A stretch of 64,000 nt of DNA from Macrococcoides psychrotolerans (GCF_038095555.1 NZ_CP124591.1:1054001-1118000); one strand, 5' to 3'; counted from the stretch's first letter, positions 33,103-43,657 are shown. The notes: generated by a model from the letters alone, not told the origin. Program-made: numbers and translations.

Positions 33103-34260
33103 ATGAGCAATAAAAATTTAACAGACGAACTCGTAAGCAACCCTTTCGAAATTCAGAAAGAAATAATTCCTGAACAACAAAATAATATTACAACGACTTT
33201 TGATAACAGTGAGATGTCTATTGAAAAACGTGAACAAATCAATCAGATAAAAAATCAGATTGTACCATTAGATAATGAAAAGCTCTTACTTTATGGCGCA
33301 GGTGCACAGCAAAAATTATCTCAGTTCTCACACCAAATATTAGATGAGGTTCAAGGAAAAGATATTGGTTCTATCGGCAATAATCTAGATCAGCTTATGA
33401 AGAAGCTTAAAGAAGTTGATCCAGATGAAATACAGAATATCGATAAGAGTAAGGTGAAACGATTATTTAAACGTGTATCAAAATCTGTAAATGAACTTAT
33501 TTCAAGATATCAATCTGTCGCAAGTCAGATTGATAGAATTTCAGTGGAACTTGATAATTCAAAGAATGTATTAATGCGTGATATCAATATGCTAGATCAG
33601 CTATACGATCAGAATAAGGAATATTTTGAAGCGATTGACATGTTCATTATCGCAGCAGAAGAAAAGAGAGATGAAATTAATAATCAACTTCTACCTGAAC
33701 TTGAGCAAAAAGCGCTGCACACAAATGATCAGATGATTGTTCAGGAAGTTAATGATATGCGACATTATGTCAACAGACTCGATAAAAGAATCTATGACCT
33801 TAAACTATCCAGACAAATTACACTGCAGTCTGCGCCTCAAATTCGTATGATACAAGATGTTAACCAAACTTTAGCCGAAAAGATTCAAAGTTCAATTCTC
33901 ACAAGTATTCCGTTATGGAAGAATCAGATGGCTATTGCAATGAGTCTGCTTCATCAGCAAAAGGCTTCTAAAGCGCAGCAGCAAGTTACAAATACAACGA
34001 ATGAACTCCTACTCAAAAATTCAGAGATGTTAAAGATGAATACAATTCGTACTGCTGAAGAAAACGAACGTGGCATCGTTGAATTAGAAACTTTAAAGAT
34101 AACACAGCAAAATATAGTAGATACTATACGTGAAACGATGCATATACAGGCGGAAGGAAAGGAAAAACGACGCAATGCAGAAATAGAGCTCAGCAAGATG
34201 GAACAGGATTTAAAAACACAGCTTCTACAACTTCAACAAGAACAAAACCAGAGATATTAA
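33103..34260 (+). CDS. telA: TelA/toxic-anion resistance family protein
   Basis: This 385-residue soluble protein is dominated by long helices and coiled coils. TelA hallmarks: IGNNLDQLMKKLKEVDPDEI, VSKSVNELISRYQSVASQID, LMRDINMLDQLYDQNKEYF and SSILTSIPLWKNQMAIAMSL. It follows xpaC directly and ends in a hairpin terminator. Biochemical function is unknown; related proteins affect tolerance to tellurite, nisin and cell-wall antibiotics. Confidence 0.9.
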   Translation: MSNKNLTDELVSNPFEIQKEIIPEQQNNITTTFDNSEMSIEKREQINQIKNQIVPLDNEKLLLYGAGAQQKLSQFSHQILDEVQGKDIGSIGNNLDQLMKKLKEVDPDEIQNIDKSKVKRLFKRVSKSVNELISRYQSVASQIDRISVELDNSKNVLMRDINMLDQLYDQNKEYFEAIDMFIIAAEEKRDEINNQLLPELEQKALHTNDQMIVQEVNDMRHYVNRLDKRIYDLKLSRQITLQSAPQIRMIQDVNQTLAEKIQSSILTSIPLWKNQMAIAMSLLHQQKASKAQQQVTNTTNELLLKNSEMLKMNTIRTAEENERGIVELETLKITQQNIVDTIRETMHIQAEGKEKRRNAEIELSKMEQDLKTQLLQLQQEQNQRY

Positions 34261-34275
34261 TCTCTGGTTTTGTTA
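34239..34275. terminator. Hairpin between convergent telA and brnQ
   Basis: AACAAAACCAGAGAT and ATCTCTGGTTTTGTT arms include the telA stop codon region; convergent genes share it. Confidence 0.7.
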
Positions 34276-35602
34276 TGAATATACAATTTTTTCTTTATCC
34301 TTACCAATTAAAAGACCAATCACATAACCTACAATTGCAAATAATAACCATTCCATCGATTCCCCTTTAAGCGGTAAGTGATCCATAAATGGTGCAATCT
34401 GAAACTGGATTTGTAGTACGGATAAGATTGCAATAATTGTCACGATAAAGATTGGAATCTGCATTGCAAGCTGCGGTGTCGGAATAAACTTAGCTAAGAG
34501 CATTGTTAGTAAAAGTGTCATCGCAATTGGATATAGTACCAATAAGACAGGAACACTCATCGCGATTACTGAACTCAAACCTTGATTTGCTAAAACTAAG
34601 CTAAACAAGGTAAACACAACTGCATACATTTTATAAGATATTTTTGGAAATATTTCATGAAAATATTCTGATACAGCTACAACTAAACCAGTAGCTGTCG
34701 TTAAACATGCAAGTGAAACGATAGCACCAATCAATAGTTTCCCGAAAGTGCCATATGTTGCGTTAGCTACATGTGTTAATAAATAAGTTCCTAAATCTAG
34801 CTCGTTATTCGAAATATTTGATAGTTCATCTTGTGTTAAATGATAACGACTGCCTATCCGTACCCAATGAAACATAGATAAATCCTAATGCAATCGCAGC
34901 TATAATTCCTGAAAAAGCAGTCTGTTTAAATAAACCTGTCTCCTTCGTGATACCTTTCCCTTTAATCGCAGAAATAACGATTACACTGAACGCAATTGCA
35001 GCGATAGCATCCATGGTATTATACCCATTTGTAAATCCAGTGAAGAAACTACGCGTATTACCAGTATAGATATTACTATCAGCTGTTACTGGAGATTCAT
35101 CAGATAATAGCATAAACCCTTTAATAACTAATGCAATAATTGAAACGAGCAGTAATGGTGTTAATATGGAGCCAATTCTATCCACCATCTTGGACGGATT
35201 GATTGATAACCATAAAGTAATTCCAAAGAAAATTAAAGTGAAAATAAATAAAGACATTGCGGATGGTTTATCTAAGAATGGCACAACTGCCATCTCGTAA
35301 GAAGTAGCACCTGTACGAGGAATCGCAAAAAGCGGTCCAATCGTCAAGTAAATTGCAACTAAAAAGATGACACCGAACGTAGGATTAATCTTCTTTAATG
35401 CACCTTTATACCCATCCTCATCTAATGACCCTACAATGATGCCTAATAAAGGTAATCCCACGCCAGTTATCACAAAACCAAAGATTGCTGGCCAGAAGAA
35501 CTGTCCGCTAGAAAAACCTAAATTCGGAGGGAAAATTAAGTTTCCTGCACCAAAAAATATTGCAAATAGCATAAAACCCACGATCCAAGTGTTCTTATTC
35601 AT
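34273..35602 (-). pseudogene. brnQ: Branched-chain amino acid transporter BrnQ (LIVCS family), split by a frameshift
   Basis: Two overlapping minus-strand frames make up one transporter of about 440 residues. The first part (from 35602) starts GFMLFAIFFGAGNLIFPP, the LIVCS signature, and runs to GFIYVSLGT. The family sequence continues in another frame with IGSRYHLTQDELSN through to LIGKDKEKIVYS. One extra base around 34855-34862 explains the shift. About 12 membrane segments would be expected. As read, Na+-coupled Leu/Ile/Val uptake by this copy is lost. A sequencing error is possible because no other lesion is seen. Confidence 0.85.
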
Positions 35603-35686
35603 ATAAAACCTCCTATTGATTAATAAAAATTATAATAACACTTTAAACCGTTGAAAACAAGCAAGTTTTTATATTTTCTGAATATT

Positions 35687-37528
35687 TTAAAATTGTTTCA
35701 TGCTTTGCAGCAATAACGTTTTTAGTAAAGGCTGAATAATGCTTGGTAGCTTTTCCACTCCTTCCACAAAAATACAGTAGTCATTATAGATATTACGCAC
35801 AGTTGCACGTGTATTATCATCTATAACTGACTGACTCAAAAAGATATTGATGACGTATACATTTTCTTTTCTGAGAGCAACGACGGCATCATGTGTATCA
35901 ATAATTCCATTCGATTCATAATCAAATGCAGATGGCTCACCATCTGAAAATACAATTAAAAACTTCTGTTTTTCATTTCTTTGCTTCAGCATTTGTCCAG
36001 CAACTCTAATTGCAAGCCCATCACGATTATCTTCTCCATTTTGAAAACTCACAATATTTGCTGAGTAATTATCATTTAATGCATGTTCATAAGGAATAAT
36101 ATGTTCAAAATAATTTGGTTGATTATATTGATCCGCTTCAAATCCATCTTCATTGAACGCGATAATTTCATGATTTATCATAAGCTGCATGAGTGTCTCA
36201 TGAAATAACACAATCCCTTTCATCGTTTCTACCATTTTATCTTCCATACTGTAAGAGGCATCAACAAGCAGCATAAATGTAGCATCAAGTTTGTAAGACG
36301 CCTGATCCTCTTTATAGAATACACGTTTTTTATCATCCAGGAACCAGGTAGTGAGTTTGCGACTTAGCTTCCCTTTGCTTAAATTCATACGGGCAGATGT
36401 CTGTTCGTGTTCAATACTTTTATTAATCACATTTACTAAAGATTTTATTTCTTTATTCACTTCATCTTTGTACAAATTGTATGTTGCTCTGCTGGACTCA
36501 TTCTGTTCACTGTTTTTCCATATAATTTCAGTGTATTTATTCTCTTCTCCGACAAATTCACTGATATCATTACCGTGAGCATCTACTTGAGGAGGCGATG
36601 CTTTCCCTTTAGCCATCAACATCTCTGTGATGTCATCACCTGCATCCCCTTGCCTGTCATTCTCTTTAATATTGTTACTATTTGATCCTTCTGTTACTTC
36701 TGTTTCCAGATAAGCACCGTTCTCTGTCTTTATATCTTTTTGTTTCGTCTGAACATGCTCTGATGCTTCCATATCATCAACATCCTGGTGCGCTTTATCC
36801 ATATTGGCCTTCTTATAGGCATGTGCATTCATAAAGGCATTTTTAGGGATATGATAATATTCATTGAGCATATCCTGATGGATGACTTGCTCTAGTATAT
36901 AATAAACTCTATTTGCAAGATTCATACTGTCATATGTATTATTCAATGTAAATGCATCCTGCAATGCGAGTTGCATAGCAAGTTCAGTTTCCGGCTTATA
37001 GTATGACGTAAATGACAATGCATTTTCCATAAGTAATGCATGCTCAACTTGTAGAAATAATTCATCCGTAGGCATGGCCTTTGTTCTATAAAAATCAATC
37101 TGACCTTCATTGTCTTTTATTTTTTCTTTTACACGTACAGTAAAGAATTTATTTGTAAATGGACGGCTTTTTCTGATAAGGTGCATCAATCGGTATTCTT
37201 CAATCATCATAAATAACTGCTGAAATAATGATGGGTATCTTACATCTTCTTCTATAATCTCTTTTACAGCATCAAGTGCTATATATTGAAATCCATAGGC
37301 ATATAATATACAGTCACTCTTTAATAATTTTATAACTTCCTCTTCTTTGCGATGTTTCCACTTAAATGATACGTTAATCGTATTTTCAACCAGATCATAA
37401 TAGGCAAATTTCTGAAAATCAACTTTCACTTCATTATCTTCGAGCAACAATTGTGCAAGGTCTGTTAATGTCATAATTAATGAAGGATCAACAACTTCAT
37501 CATTAAAAAGTATAAACTTTTCACTCAT
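35687..37528 (-). CDS. VWA-domain protein partner of a MoxR ATPase
   Basis: This 613-residue protein is mostly uncharacterised in its first half. A very acidic, low-complexity linker lies at about residues 255-325 (DVDDMEASEHVQTKQ, NDRQGDAGDDITEM). A C-terminal von Willebrand A domain has the MIDAS motif LLVDASYSMEDKM (DxSxS) and FSDGEPSAFD. Such CobT/NorD-like proteins work with AAA ATPases to insert metals or remodel client complexes. The start overlaps the ATPase gene by 1 nt (ATGA-like junction). The staphylococcal locus has the same pair. The client is unknown. Confidence 0.82.
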   Translation of the reverse strand: MSEKFILFNDEVVDPSLIMTLTDLAQLLLEDNEVKVDFQKFAYYDLVENTINVSFKWKHRKEEEVIKLLKSDCILYAYGFQYIALDAVKEIIEEDVRYPSLFQQLFMMIEEYRLMHLIRKSRPFTNKFFTVRVKEKIKDNEGQIDFYRTKAMPTDELFLQVEHALLMENALSFTSYYKPETELAMQLALQDAFTLNNTYDSMNLANRVYYILEQVIHQDMLNEYYHIPKNAFMNAHAYKKANMDKAHQDVDDMEASEHVQTKQKDIKTENGAYLETEVTEGSNSNNIKENDRQGDAGDDITEMLMAKGKASPPQVDAHGNDISEFVGEENKYTEIIWKNSEQNESSRATYNLYKDEVNKEIKSLVNVINKSIEHEQTSARMNLSKGKLSRKLTTWFLDDKKRVFYKEDQASYKLDATFMLLVDASYSMEDKMVETMKGIVLFHETLMQLMINHEIIAFNEDGFEADQYNQPNYFEHIIPYEHALNDNYSANIVSFQNGEDNRDGLAIRVAGQMLKQRNEKQKFLIVFSDGEPSAFDYESNGIIDTHDAVVALRKENVYVINIFLSQSVIDDNTRATVRNIYNDYCIFVEGVEKLPSIIQPLLKTLLLQSMKQF

Positions 37529-38310
37529 TAGAAATTCAGTTCCAGTGCATTTTGAATCGCATTCTGTTCACGCTCATCATCTAATTTGTCAATGATAGCT
37601 CGTTTTGCTGCACGCCCGACTGGCATCACTGTCGTTAGATCACAAAAATCTAGTAACGCACGTATTGAGCTCGCTTCTTCACTAATTTGACCTTGACTCG
37701 CCATTGTAATTAAATCATGGTTAAACTTTATGATCTGATCGATTAACTGCTCATCTTCAAGTAATGTCTGTTCTTTAATTACAGCTTTTAATATGTCACC
37801 AGAAATATAATCCATATCTATCACAACAAATCGGTTTTTCAATGCTTCGTTCATCGGTAATGTCCCTACATATCCGACATTAATCGCAGCGATCACCTTA
37901 AAGTTTTCATGGGCTGTAATTACTTCTCCTGTAAAAGGATTTGTAATCGTCTTACGATAATCAAGAACACCATTTAAAATTGGTAGAGTTTCAGGTTTTG
38001 CCATATTAATTTCGTCGATATAAAGAATATTACCTTCTCGCATCGCTTCAAGTACAGGCCCGTCAACAAAGACAATTTGACTTTCTCCGTCTATATTTTC
38101 AATAGTCTTATATCCTAATAAGCTTTCTGCATCCAGATCAACAGAACAGTTGATGCTATTCATCTTTAACTTTAATTCATCCTTTAAAGTTTCAGCTAAT
38201 TTTGTTTTACCTGATCCTGTCGGCCCTTTTAGCAGTACATTTTTCTTCAGCTTCAACATGATCAATGCATCTTCTTTTATACTCGCATCACTATTTTGGT
38301 ATTTAATCAT
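37528..38310 (-). CDS. MoxR-family AAA ATPase
   Basis: This 260-residue protein starts at ATG 38310, with GAAAGGATG upstream. Walker A is LLKGPTGSGKTKLAE, Walker B is GNILYIDEINMAKPE, sensor 1 is FKVIAAINVGYVG, and the arginine-finger region is MNEALKNRFVVIDMD. It is related to NorQ/CbbQ chaperone ATPases that act with VWA partners, consistent with the coupled downstream gene. Confidence 0.88.
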   Translation of the reverse strand: MIKYQNSDASIKEDALIMLKLKKNVLLKGPTGSGKTKLAETLKDELKLKMNSINCSVDLDAESLLGYKTIENIDGESQIVFVDGPVLEAMREGNILYIDEINMAKPETLPILNGVLDYRKTITNPFTGEVITAHENFKVIAAINVGYVGTLPMNEALKNRFVVIDMDYISGDILKAVIKEQTLLEDEQLIDQIIKFNHDLITMASQGQISEEASSIRALLDFCDLTTVMPVGRAAKRAIIDKLDDEREQNAIQNALELNF

Positions 38311-38337
38311 TATATTCATCCTTTCAAATTATCCCAT

Positions 38338-38372
38338 AAAAAAATAGAGGATTTGCATCCTCTATTATACTA
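38338..38372 (-). terminator. Terminator after the small DUF6501-like gene
   Basis: AATAGAGGAT-TTGC-ATCCTCTATT, with a T-run on the minus strand; separates the upstream small gene from the MoxR-VWA operon. The stretch 38373-38466 holds no gene. Confidence 0.8.
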
Positions 38373-38466
38373 TATTGTATCCTTTTATTAAACGGGTCTG
38401 TACTATACCTCAATATTGAAGAACAAATAAATTAATCAGCTGTATCATCTCTGTTATCAATCTGTA

Positions 38467-38673
38467 CTACTGTACTTCTTTAAAGTAATCTTTATAGTAG
38501 CCGCCTACTTTACCACTATTATCTCTGATATGATAATACTCTTCCGTTTCATTGACAACATCATAAACTTTTCCGACAGTCAGCATATCACTTACTTTAT
38601 ATTTTTTTGCATCTACATTAATAACTTCAACGTGCTTAATCGCTTCTTTGTTTTGCCATTCTTCATGTAACAT
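38467..38673 (-). CDS. Small conserved protein, DUF6501-like
   Basis: The ATG at 38673 is chosen because AAAAGGAGA ends 6 nt before it, giving 68 residues. MLHEEWQNKEAIKHVEVINVDAKKY followed by VGKVYDVVNETEEYYHIRDNSGKVGGYYKDYF suggests a small SH3-like barrel as in DUF6501 proteins of Bacillales. Function is unknown. Confidence 0.65.
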   Translation of the reverse strand: MLHEEWQNKEAIKHVEVINVDAKKYKVSDMLTVGKVYDVVNETEEYYHIRDNSGKVGGYYKDYFKEVQ

Positions 38674-38713
38674 AATCATTCTCCTTTTATAATAATTTCT
38701 TGATATTTACTGC

Positions 38714-39565
38714 TTACAAATTAAAATCGGGTTTTGTACTTAATTCGAATACAATTCCACATGGATCCTTAAAGAAGATTGTCTTATAAAATTTGCGATC
38801 ACTAATCTCTGAATGCGGAATATTAACAGATTCTAATCGTTTCTTATAATCAAATAATACTTCTTCAGTTACTGATACTCCCACCTGCTCAATATTCGCT
38901 GCGCGTTTCTTTTCTGATGCAGCACCTTGGACGACATGGATTTCTCCACCACTACCTCCATCGCCTGAAGTAAACACCTGAACATCATTATCAAATGCTG
39001 CTAGCTGATAACTAGATGTGTGCTTTAAGTCTAATACTTGTGTCAGTATACTGGATGTTAATAACCGATTTGAAGCATTAATCAGAACTGGCCCTAAACC
39101 GAGAATTTGATGAATCGCATCTACATTACTGTCATCATCAGGCTCCCCTAAAGGAATCCCTTTATTATGTTCATCAGAAATAAGATATACGCATCTTCCG
39201 TCACAGTCGTAAAATGGTAATGCATGCTTGCCATTTAATTTAATGACGGTATCATATTTGATATTCATTTCATCAAAACGGAGTTTAAATACATAGAGGC
39301 TATAGTCCGTTGGTACTCTGAGTGAATAGGCATAAATTTCATCCGTTGTATATTTAACAAATAGAGGATTCGCAACTTCTATTACAGACAGTAATGTTCC
39401 TGCATTGCCCTTATTGTCACCGAAATACAAGTTTTTCATCGCCGTATTTTCTATATTCTCAGTTTCCTTGAGTAGTTTAAGTCCAAGTACCTTATTGTAG
39501 AAATTATAAAATCGCTGTATATCATGTGTAACAACCGTAACATGATGTAATCCATTCGTCTGCAT
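38714..39565 (-). CDS. VOC-family ring-cleaving dioxygenase / glyoxalase-like protein
   Basis: ATG 39565 follows GGAGG by 5 nt, giving 283 residues. Two VOC modules are present: HHVTVVTHDIQRFYNFYNKVLGLKLL at the start with metal-ligand His, and a C-terminal FFKDPCGIVFELSTKP with the ligand Glu. The middle GPVLINASNRLLTSSILTQVLDL starts the second repeat. Related genes encode quinone/catechol-responsive dioxygenases of the MhqO/CatE type. The substrate is not predictable. Confidence 0.8.
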   Translation of the reverse strand: MQTNGLHHVTVVTHDIQRFYNFYNKVLGLKLLKETENIENTAMKNLYFGDNKGNAGTLLSVIEVANPLFVKYTTDEIYAYSLRVPTDYSLYVFKLRFDEMNIKYDTVIKLNGKHALPFYDCDGRCVYLISDEHNKGIPLGEPDDDSNVDAIHQILGLGPVLINASNRLLTSSILTQVLDLKHTSSYQLAAFDNDVQVFTSGDGGSGGEIHVVQGAASEKKRAANIEQVGVSVTEEVLFDYKKRLESVNIPHSEISDRKFYKTIFFKDPCGIVFELSTKPDFNL

Positions 39566-39584
39566 ATAAACCTCCAAAAAATAA

Positions 39585-39618
39585 GTCCACTATACATATT
39601 ATACAATGTATAGTGGAC
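39585..39618 (-). terminator. Hairpin after odhB, upstream of the VOC gene
   Basis: GTCCACTATACAT and ATGTATAGTGGAC form a 13-bp perfect inverted repeat with an 8-nt loop and TTATTTTTT on the minus strand. It most simply terminates odhAB, but because it lies directly upstream of the VOC ribosome binding site it could also be an operator. Confidence 0.65.
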
Positions 39619-39633
39619 GAACGTAAATCAATA

Positions 39634-40869
39634 TTAGCTTTCAAGCAATAAATCTTCAGGGCTTTCGATCAGCTCTTTTATTGTCTTTAAGAATCCGACA
39701 GCTTCTTTACCGTCGATGATTCTATGATCATAGCTTAATGCGATATACATCATCGGACGATTTTCCATACGTTCTTTATCAATTGCAACAGGACGAGTAA
39801 CAATTGAATGCATACCTAAAATAGCTGCTTGTGTTCCGTTAATGATTGGCGTTGACATCAATGAACCGAATACACCACCATTTGTGATTGTAAATGATCC
39901 GCCCATCATATCATCTAAGGATAGTTTCTTATCTCTCGCTTTGACGGCAAGGTCATAGATACTCCCTTCTATTTCAGCGAAGTTCTTCTTATCACAATCA
40001 CGAACGACTGGTACTACTAATCCTTCTTCAGTAGAAACAGCGACACCAATATCATAGAATTGCTTTAAGATTAAGTCATCTCCATCAATCTCAGCATTTA
40101 CAGCAGGATATTTCTTGAGTGCTGCTACAACCGCTTTCGTAAAGAATGACATAAATCCTAGACGCGTTCCATCATGATCTTCCTGGAACTTATCTTTTTT
40201 ACGCTTACGAAGTTCCATAACATTCGTCATATCTACCTCGTTGAATGTTGTTAACATCGCAGTATTGTTAGATACTTCCAGTAATTTCTTTGCGATAGTC
40301 TGACGACGACGAGACATCTTTTCTCTTATTATGGGTTTCTCCGGGTTAGATGCCGTTTGTTTTGGTGCTTCTGATTTTTGTGCAGGCGCTGATTGTGTAT
40401 TTTTAACATCATGCGAACGAATAAGTCCTCGTGGATCTTTACTATTTACATCACTTAAATCAATACCATTTTCACGTGCATAGCGTCGTGCAGATGGTGT
40501 AGCTACGATACGTTCTGATGATTTATCAGCAGCTTCCGTTTTCTCCTCAGATTTTACCTCTTCTTTAGATTCTGACTGCTCTTCAGGTGCTGATGTTTCT
40601 TGTTGAGATGCATCATTGGTAGCTTTTTGTGTTCCCCCAGCTTCAACAATTGCAATGACTGAACCTACTTCAACTGTATCACCTTCAGCAGCTTTAAGCT
40701 CTGTAACAACCCCCGCTTCTTCTGAGATAACTTCAACATTCACTTTATCTGTTTCAAGTTCTACGATATTTTCGCCTTTTTCAACACTGTCTCCAACTTG
40801 TTTGAACCAAGTCGATATTGTACCTTCTGTAATTGATTCTGCTAATTCTGGAACTCTGATTTCAGCCAA
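39634..40869 (-). CDS. odhB: Dihydrolipoyl succinyltransferase (E2 of 2-oxoglutarate dehydrogenase)
   Basis: This 411-residue TCA-cycle E2 has an N-terminal lipoyl domain (VELETDKVNVEV, lipoylated Lys about residue 43). A Glu/Ser/Ala-rich linker leads to a peripheral-subunit binding domain (VATPSARRYARENGIDL). The catalytic domain ends with SYDHRIIDGKEAVGFL (His, Asp). GGGGGAA precedes the start. It lies 13 nt downstream of odhA. Confidence 0.96.
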   Translation of the reverse strand: MAEIRVPELAESITEGTISTWFKQVGDSVEKGENIVELETDKVNVEVISEEAGVVTELKAAEGDTVEVGSVIAIVEAGGTQKATNDASQQETSAPEEQSESKEEVKSEEKTEAADKSSERIVATPSARRYARENGIDLSDVNSKDPRGLIRSHDVKNTQSAPAQKSEAPKQTASNPEKPIIREKMSRRRQTIAKKLLEVSNNTAMLTTFNEVDMTNVMELRKRKKDKFQEDHDGTRLGFMSFFTKAVVAALKKYPAVNAEIDGDDLILKQFYDIGVAVSTEEGLVVPVVRDCDKKNFAEIEGSIYDLAVKARDKKLSLDDMMGGSFTITNGGVFGSLMSTPIINGTQAAILGMHSIVTRPVAIDKERMENRPMMYIALSYDHRIIDGKEAVGFLKTIKELIESPEDLLLES

Positions 40870-40882
40870 TTTAATTTCCCCC

Positions 40883-43657
40883 TTAAATGTTTAACGCTTC
40901 ACTAATAAGTTTTGATTGTACGATTTTATGAATTTCATTATCACCTTCAGCTGGTGCTGCACGATGTGGTCGCCCATAATACGATAATTTTACCTTAGCA
41001 GGCTTAATGTTATTTAATAATGGATAAATATAATGCCAAGAACCTTGATTCTTCGGTTCTTCCTGTACGAAACCAATTTCTGTTAATCCTTTTAGATCAT
41101 CTATAATCGCTTTAATATCTTGTTCTGGGAACGGATAAATCTGCTCAAGGCGAATGACATGAACTTCGTCATTTGGATTTTTAGTAAGCTCTGTCATAAG
41201 GTCCACAGCAACCTTACCACTTGCAATTAAGAGTTTCTTAACTTTTGTTTTCTTGTATTCACTAGAAATAATCGCTTTAAAGCCGCCTTCAGTGAATTTC
41301 TCAATCGTATCAGAAACAAAGTTATTACGTAATAAGCTTTTTGGGCTCATTATTACAAGAGGACGCATTCTGTCTGTTCCTAAATATTGAGCTTGACGTC
41401 TTAATAAATGGAAATAGTTTGCCGTACTCGATAGATTCGCAACTGTCCAGTTGTGTTCAGCTGCTAGTTGTAAGAATCGCTCCAATCTAGCAGAAGAGTG
41501 CTCTGGACCTTGTCCTTCATATGCATGCGGGAGCAATAATGTAAGACCACTTTTTTCTCCCCATTTTGCTTCAGCACTACTAATGAAATTATCAAAGATC
41601 ATTTGCGCCATATTAGCAAAGTCACCATACTGCGCTTCCCAAACCGCTAAAGCTTTATTGTTTTGCAGGTTATATCCATATTCAAATCCAACAACAGCCG
41701 CTTCTGATAACGGTGAATTGTGAATATCGAATGAACTTTGGGCACCTTCAATGTGTTGTAAAGGGATATACTTATCACCATTCTTAACATCATGGAGTAC
41801 TGCGTGACGGTGTGCAAATGTTCCACGTTCAGCATCCTGCCCAGTATGTCGTACTGGATTACCATCTTGAATAATTGTTCCATAAGCTAAAAGTTCTGCA
41901 TGACCCCAGTCAACAAGTCCATCCTTCATAAATGGATCATTACGTCTCTCTAAAATCTTCTGCAGCTTATTGAACACTGTGAATTCTTCTGGCGTTGATA
42001 ACATATCCTCATTTAACTGTTTCAACTGTTCTAATGCTACACCTGTATCTAATTTTTCATATCCAGCTTCAACAGCTTCCGGCATTTGCATCTCACTGTC
42101 ATTATTGACTGAAGATTTATCAATTGCATCATGAGCTGAACGAAGTCTGGAAGCTACATCTTCAAAGATTTCATTCATTTCATCCTCAGTAATTACGGAA
42201 GCTTCAACTAGTGACTTACCATATAGAATTTCTATACTTGGATGACCTTTAACCTCTTTATACAGCATTGGATTCGTCACTGTAGGTTCATCCATTTCAT
42301 TATGTCCGTAACGTCGGTAACCTACAAGATCAATAACGAAATCTTTATTGAATTTCTGTCGATAAGCCATCGCAAGTTCAATTGCTTCGATACATGCTTC
42401 CAGATCATCAGCATTAACATGGATGATTGGTAAATCATAGCCCTTAGCAACATCTGTAGCATATGTAGTTGAACGTGAATCATAAGATTCTGTTGTAAAA
42501 CCTACACGGTTATTTGTAATGATGTGCAGTGATCCTCCAACTGAATACCCCTTAAGATTACTTAAGTTCATACTTTCGAAGTTGATACCTTGACCCGGAA
42601 ATGCTGCATCACCATGTATTAACACAGCAAGTGCTTTATTAAAGTCCTGTTCTGGTTTATTGACACCCTCTGTAACTTCCTGTACCGCTCTTGTCTTTCC
42701 TAGTACAACGGGCGCAACTATTTCAAGATGAGATGGGTTGTTTGCTAAAGAAATGGTCTGCGTTTTACCAAAGCGTGTCGTTGTTTTTGTACCACCTAGA
42801 TGATATTTAACATCCCCAGTCCATCCTTTTGTGACAACTAGCGAACCATCTTCAGGAAGGAACTTCATTGGATCAGTATGCATAAATTCTGAAAGCATCA
42901 TTTCGTATGGTTTTTCAAGGATATGTGTCAGAACGTTTAGTCGCCCACGATGTGCCATTCCAATTTCAATGTCCTGAATGTTATTTTCACTGGCAAACTT
43001 TATAACATTCTCAAGCATTGGTACAAGCGCATCTACCCCTTCAATAGAGAAACGTTTTGCACCGACGAAATTCTTATGGATATACTTTTCAAAGCCTTCT
43101 ACACGTGCGACGCTTTTAAGCAATTCAACTTTCTCTTCTTTACTGAAATCTCTTTTTACCTTACTTTCAATTGTAGTTTTCAGCCACTCGCGTTCCTCAC
43201 TATTGTTGATATGAGAAACTTCATAAGCAATCGGACCTTGATAAGTCTGCTGCATTTCAGTAACTGCTTCAAGAGCATTGTTTAATCTTTCTCCATAATG
43301 CTCAGAAACAAGAGAAGCAGGTAACTGCTTTAATACTTCTTCAGAAAGTCCGAAATCTTCTACAGAAAGCTTGAGATGCTGATCACGCTTCGGTTTATAT
43401 AAGGGATAAATATCAGCTTTTAGATGCCCGTACTGTCTGATATTATCTACAAGGCGCATCAATCTCTTGATGATATCTGCGTCTGTATTACCTATTCTAG
43501 AATTCCCCTTACTCCCCTGAATATTAGAAAACAGTTCCTGTAGTTCATCAGAGACTGATGAAGGATCATTTTGATATTGATCGAACATTTCAAGAAGTAT
43601 TCCTAAATTTGTACCAAATCTAGGAGGTGCTTCTTCTAGGTTCTTACCTTTTGTCAT
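40883..43657 (-). CDS. odhA: 2-oxoglutarate dehydrogenase E1 component
   Basis: ATG 43657 has GGAGG 8 nt upstream; an in-frame ATG at 43672 lies in that site. The 924-residue thiamine-diphosphate enzyme shows GMAHRGRLNVL, HGDAAFPGQG, and ThDP-binding VIDLVGYRRYGHNEMDEPT. The transketolase-like C-terminal half includes PHAYEGQGPEHSSARLERFLQL. It forms the succinyl-CoA-producing complex with OdhB; E3 is encoded elsewhere. Confidence 0.96.
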   Translation of the reverse strand: MTKGKNLEEAPPRFGTNLGILLEMFDQYQNDPSSVSDELQELFSNIQGSKGNSRIGNTDADIIKRLMRLVDNIRQYGHLKADIYPLYKPKRDQHLKLSVEDFGLSEEVLKQLPASLVSEHYGERLNNALEAVTEMQQTYQGPIAYEVSHINNSEEREWLKTTIESKVKRDFSKEEKVELLKSVARVEGFEKYIHKNFVGAKRFSIEGVDALVPMLENVIKFASENNIQDIEIGMAHRGRLNVLTHILEKPYEMMLSEFMHTDPMKFLPEDGSLVVTKGWTGDVKYHLGGTKTTTRFGKTQTISLANNPSHLEIVAPVVLGKTRAVQEVTEGVNKPEQDFNKALAVLIHGDAAFPGQGINFESMNLSNLKGYSVGGSLHIITNNRVGFTTESYDSRSTTYATDVAKGYDLPIIHVNADDLEACIEAIELAMAYRQKFNKDFVIDLVGYRRYGHNEMDEPTVTNPMLYKEVKGHPSIEILYGKSLVEASVITEDEMNEIFEDVASRLRSAHDAIDKSSVNNDSEMQMPEAVEAGYEKLDTGVALEQLKQLNEDMLSTPEEFTVFNKLQKILERRNDPFMKDGLVDWGHAELLAYGTIIQDGNPVRHTGQDAERGTFAHRHAVLHDVKNGDKYIPLQHIEGAQSSFDIHNSPLSEAAVVGFEYGYNLQNNKALAVWEAQYGDFANMAQMIFDNFISSAEAKWGEKSGLTLLLPHAYEGQGPEHSSARLERFLQLAAEHNWTVANLSSTANYFHLLRRQAQYLGTDRMRPLVIMSPKSLLRNNFVSDTIEKFTEGGFKAIISSEYKKTKVKKLLIASGKVAVDLMTELTKNPNDEVHVIRLEQIYPFPEQDIKAIIDDLKGLTEIGFVQEEPKNQGSWHYIYPLLNNIKPAKVKLSYYGRPHRAAPAEGDNEIHKIVQSKLISEALNI

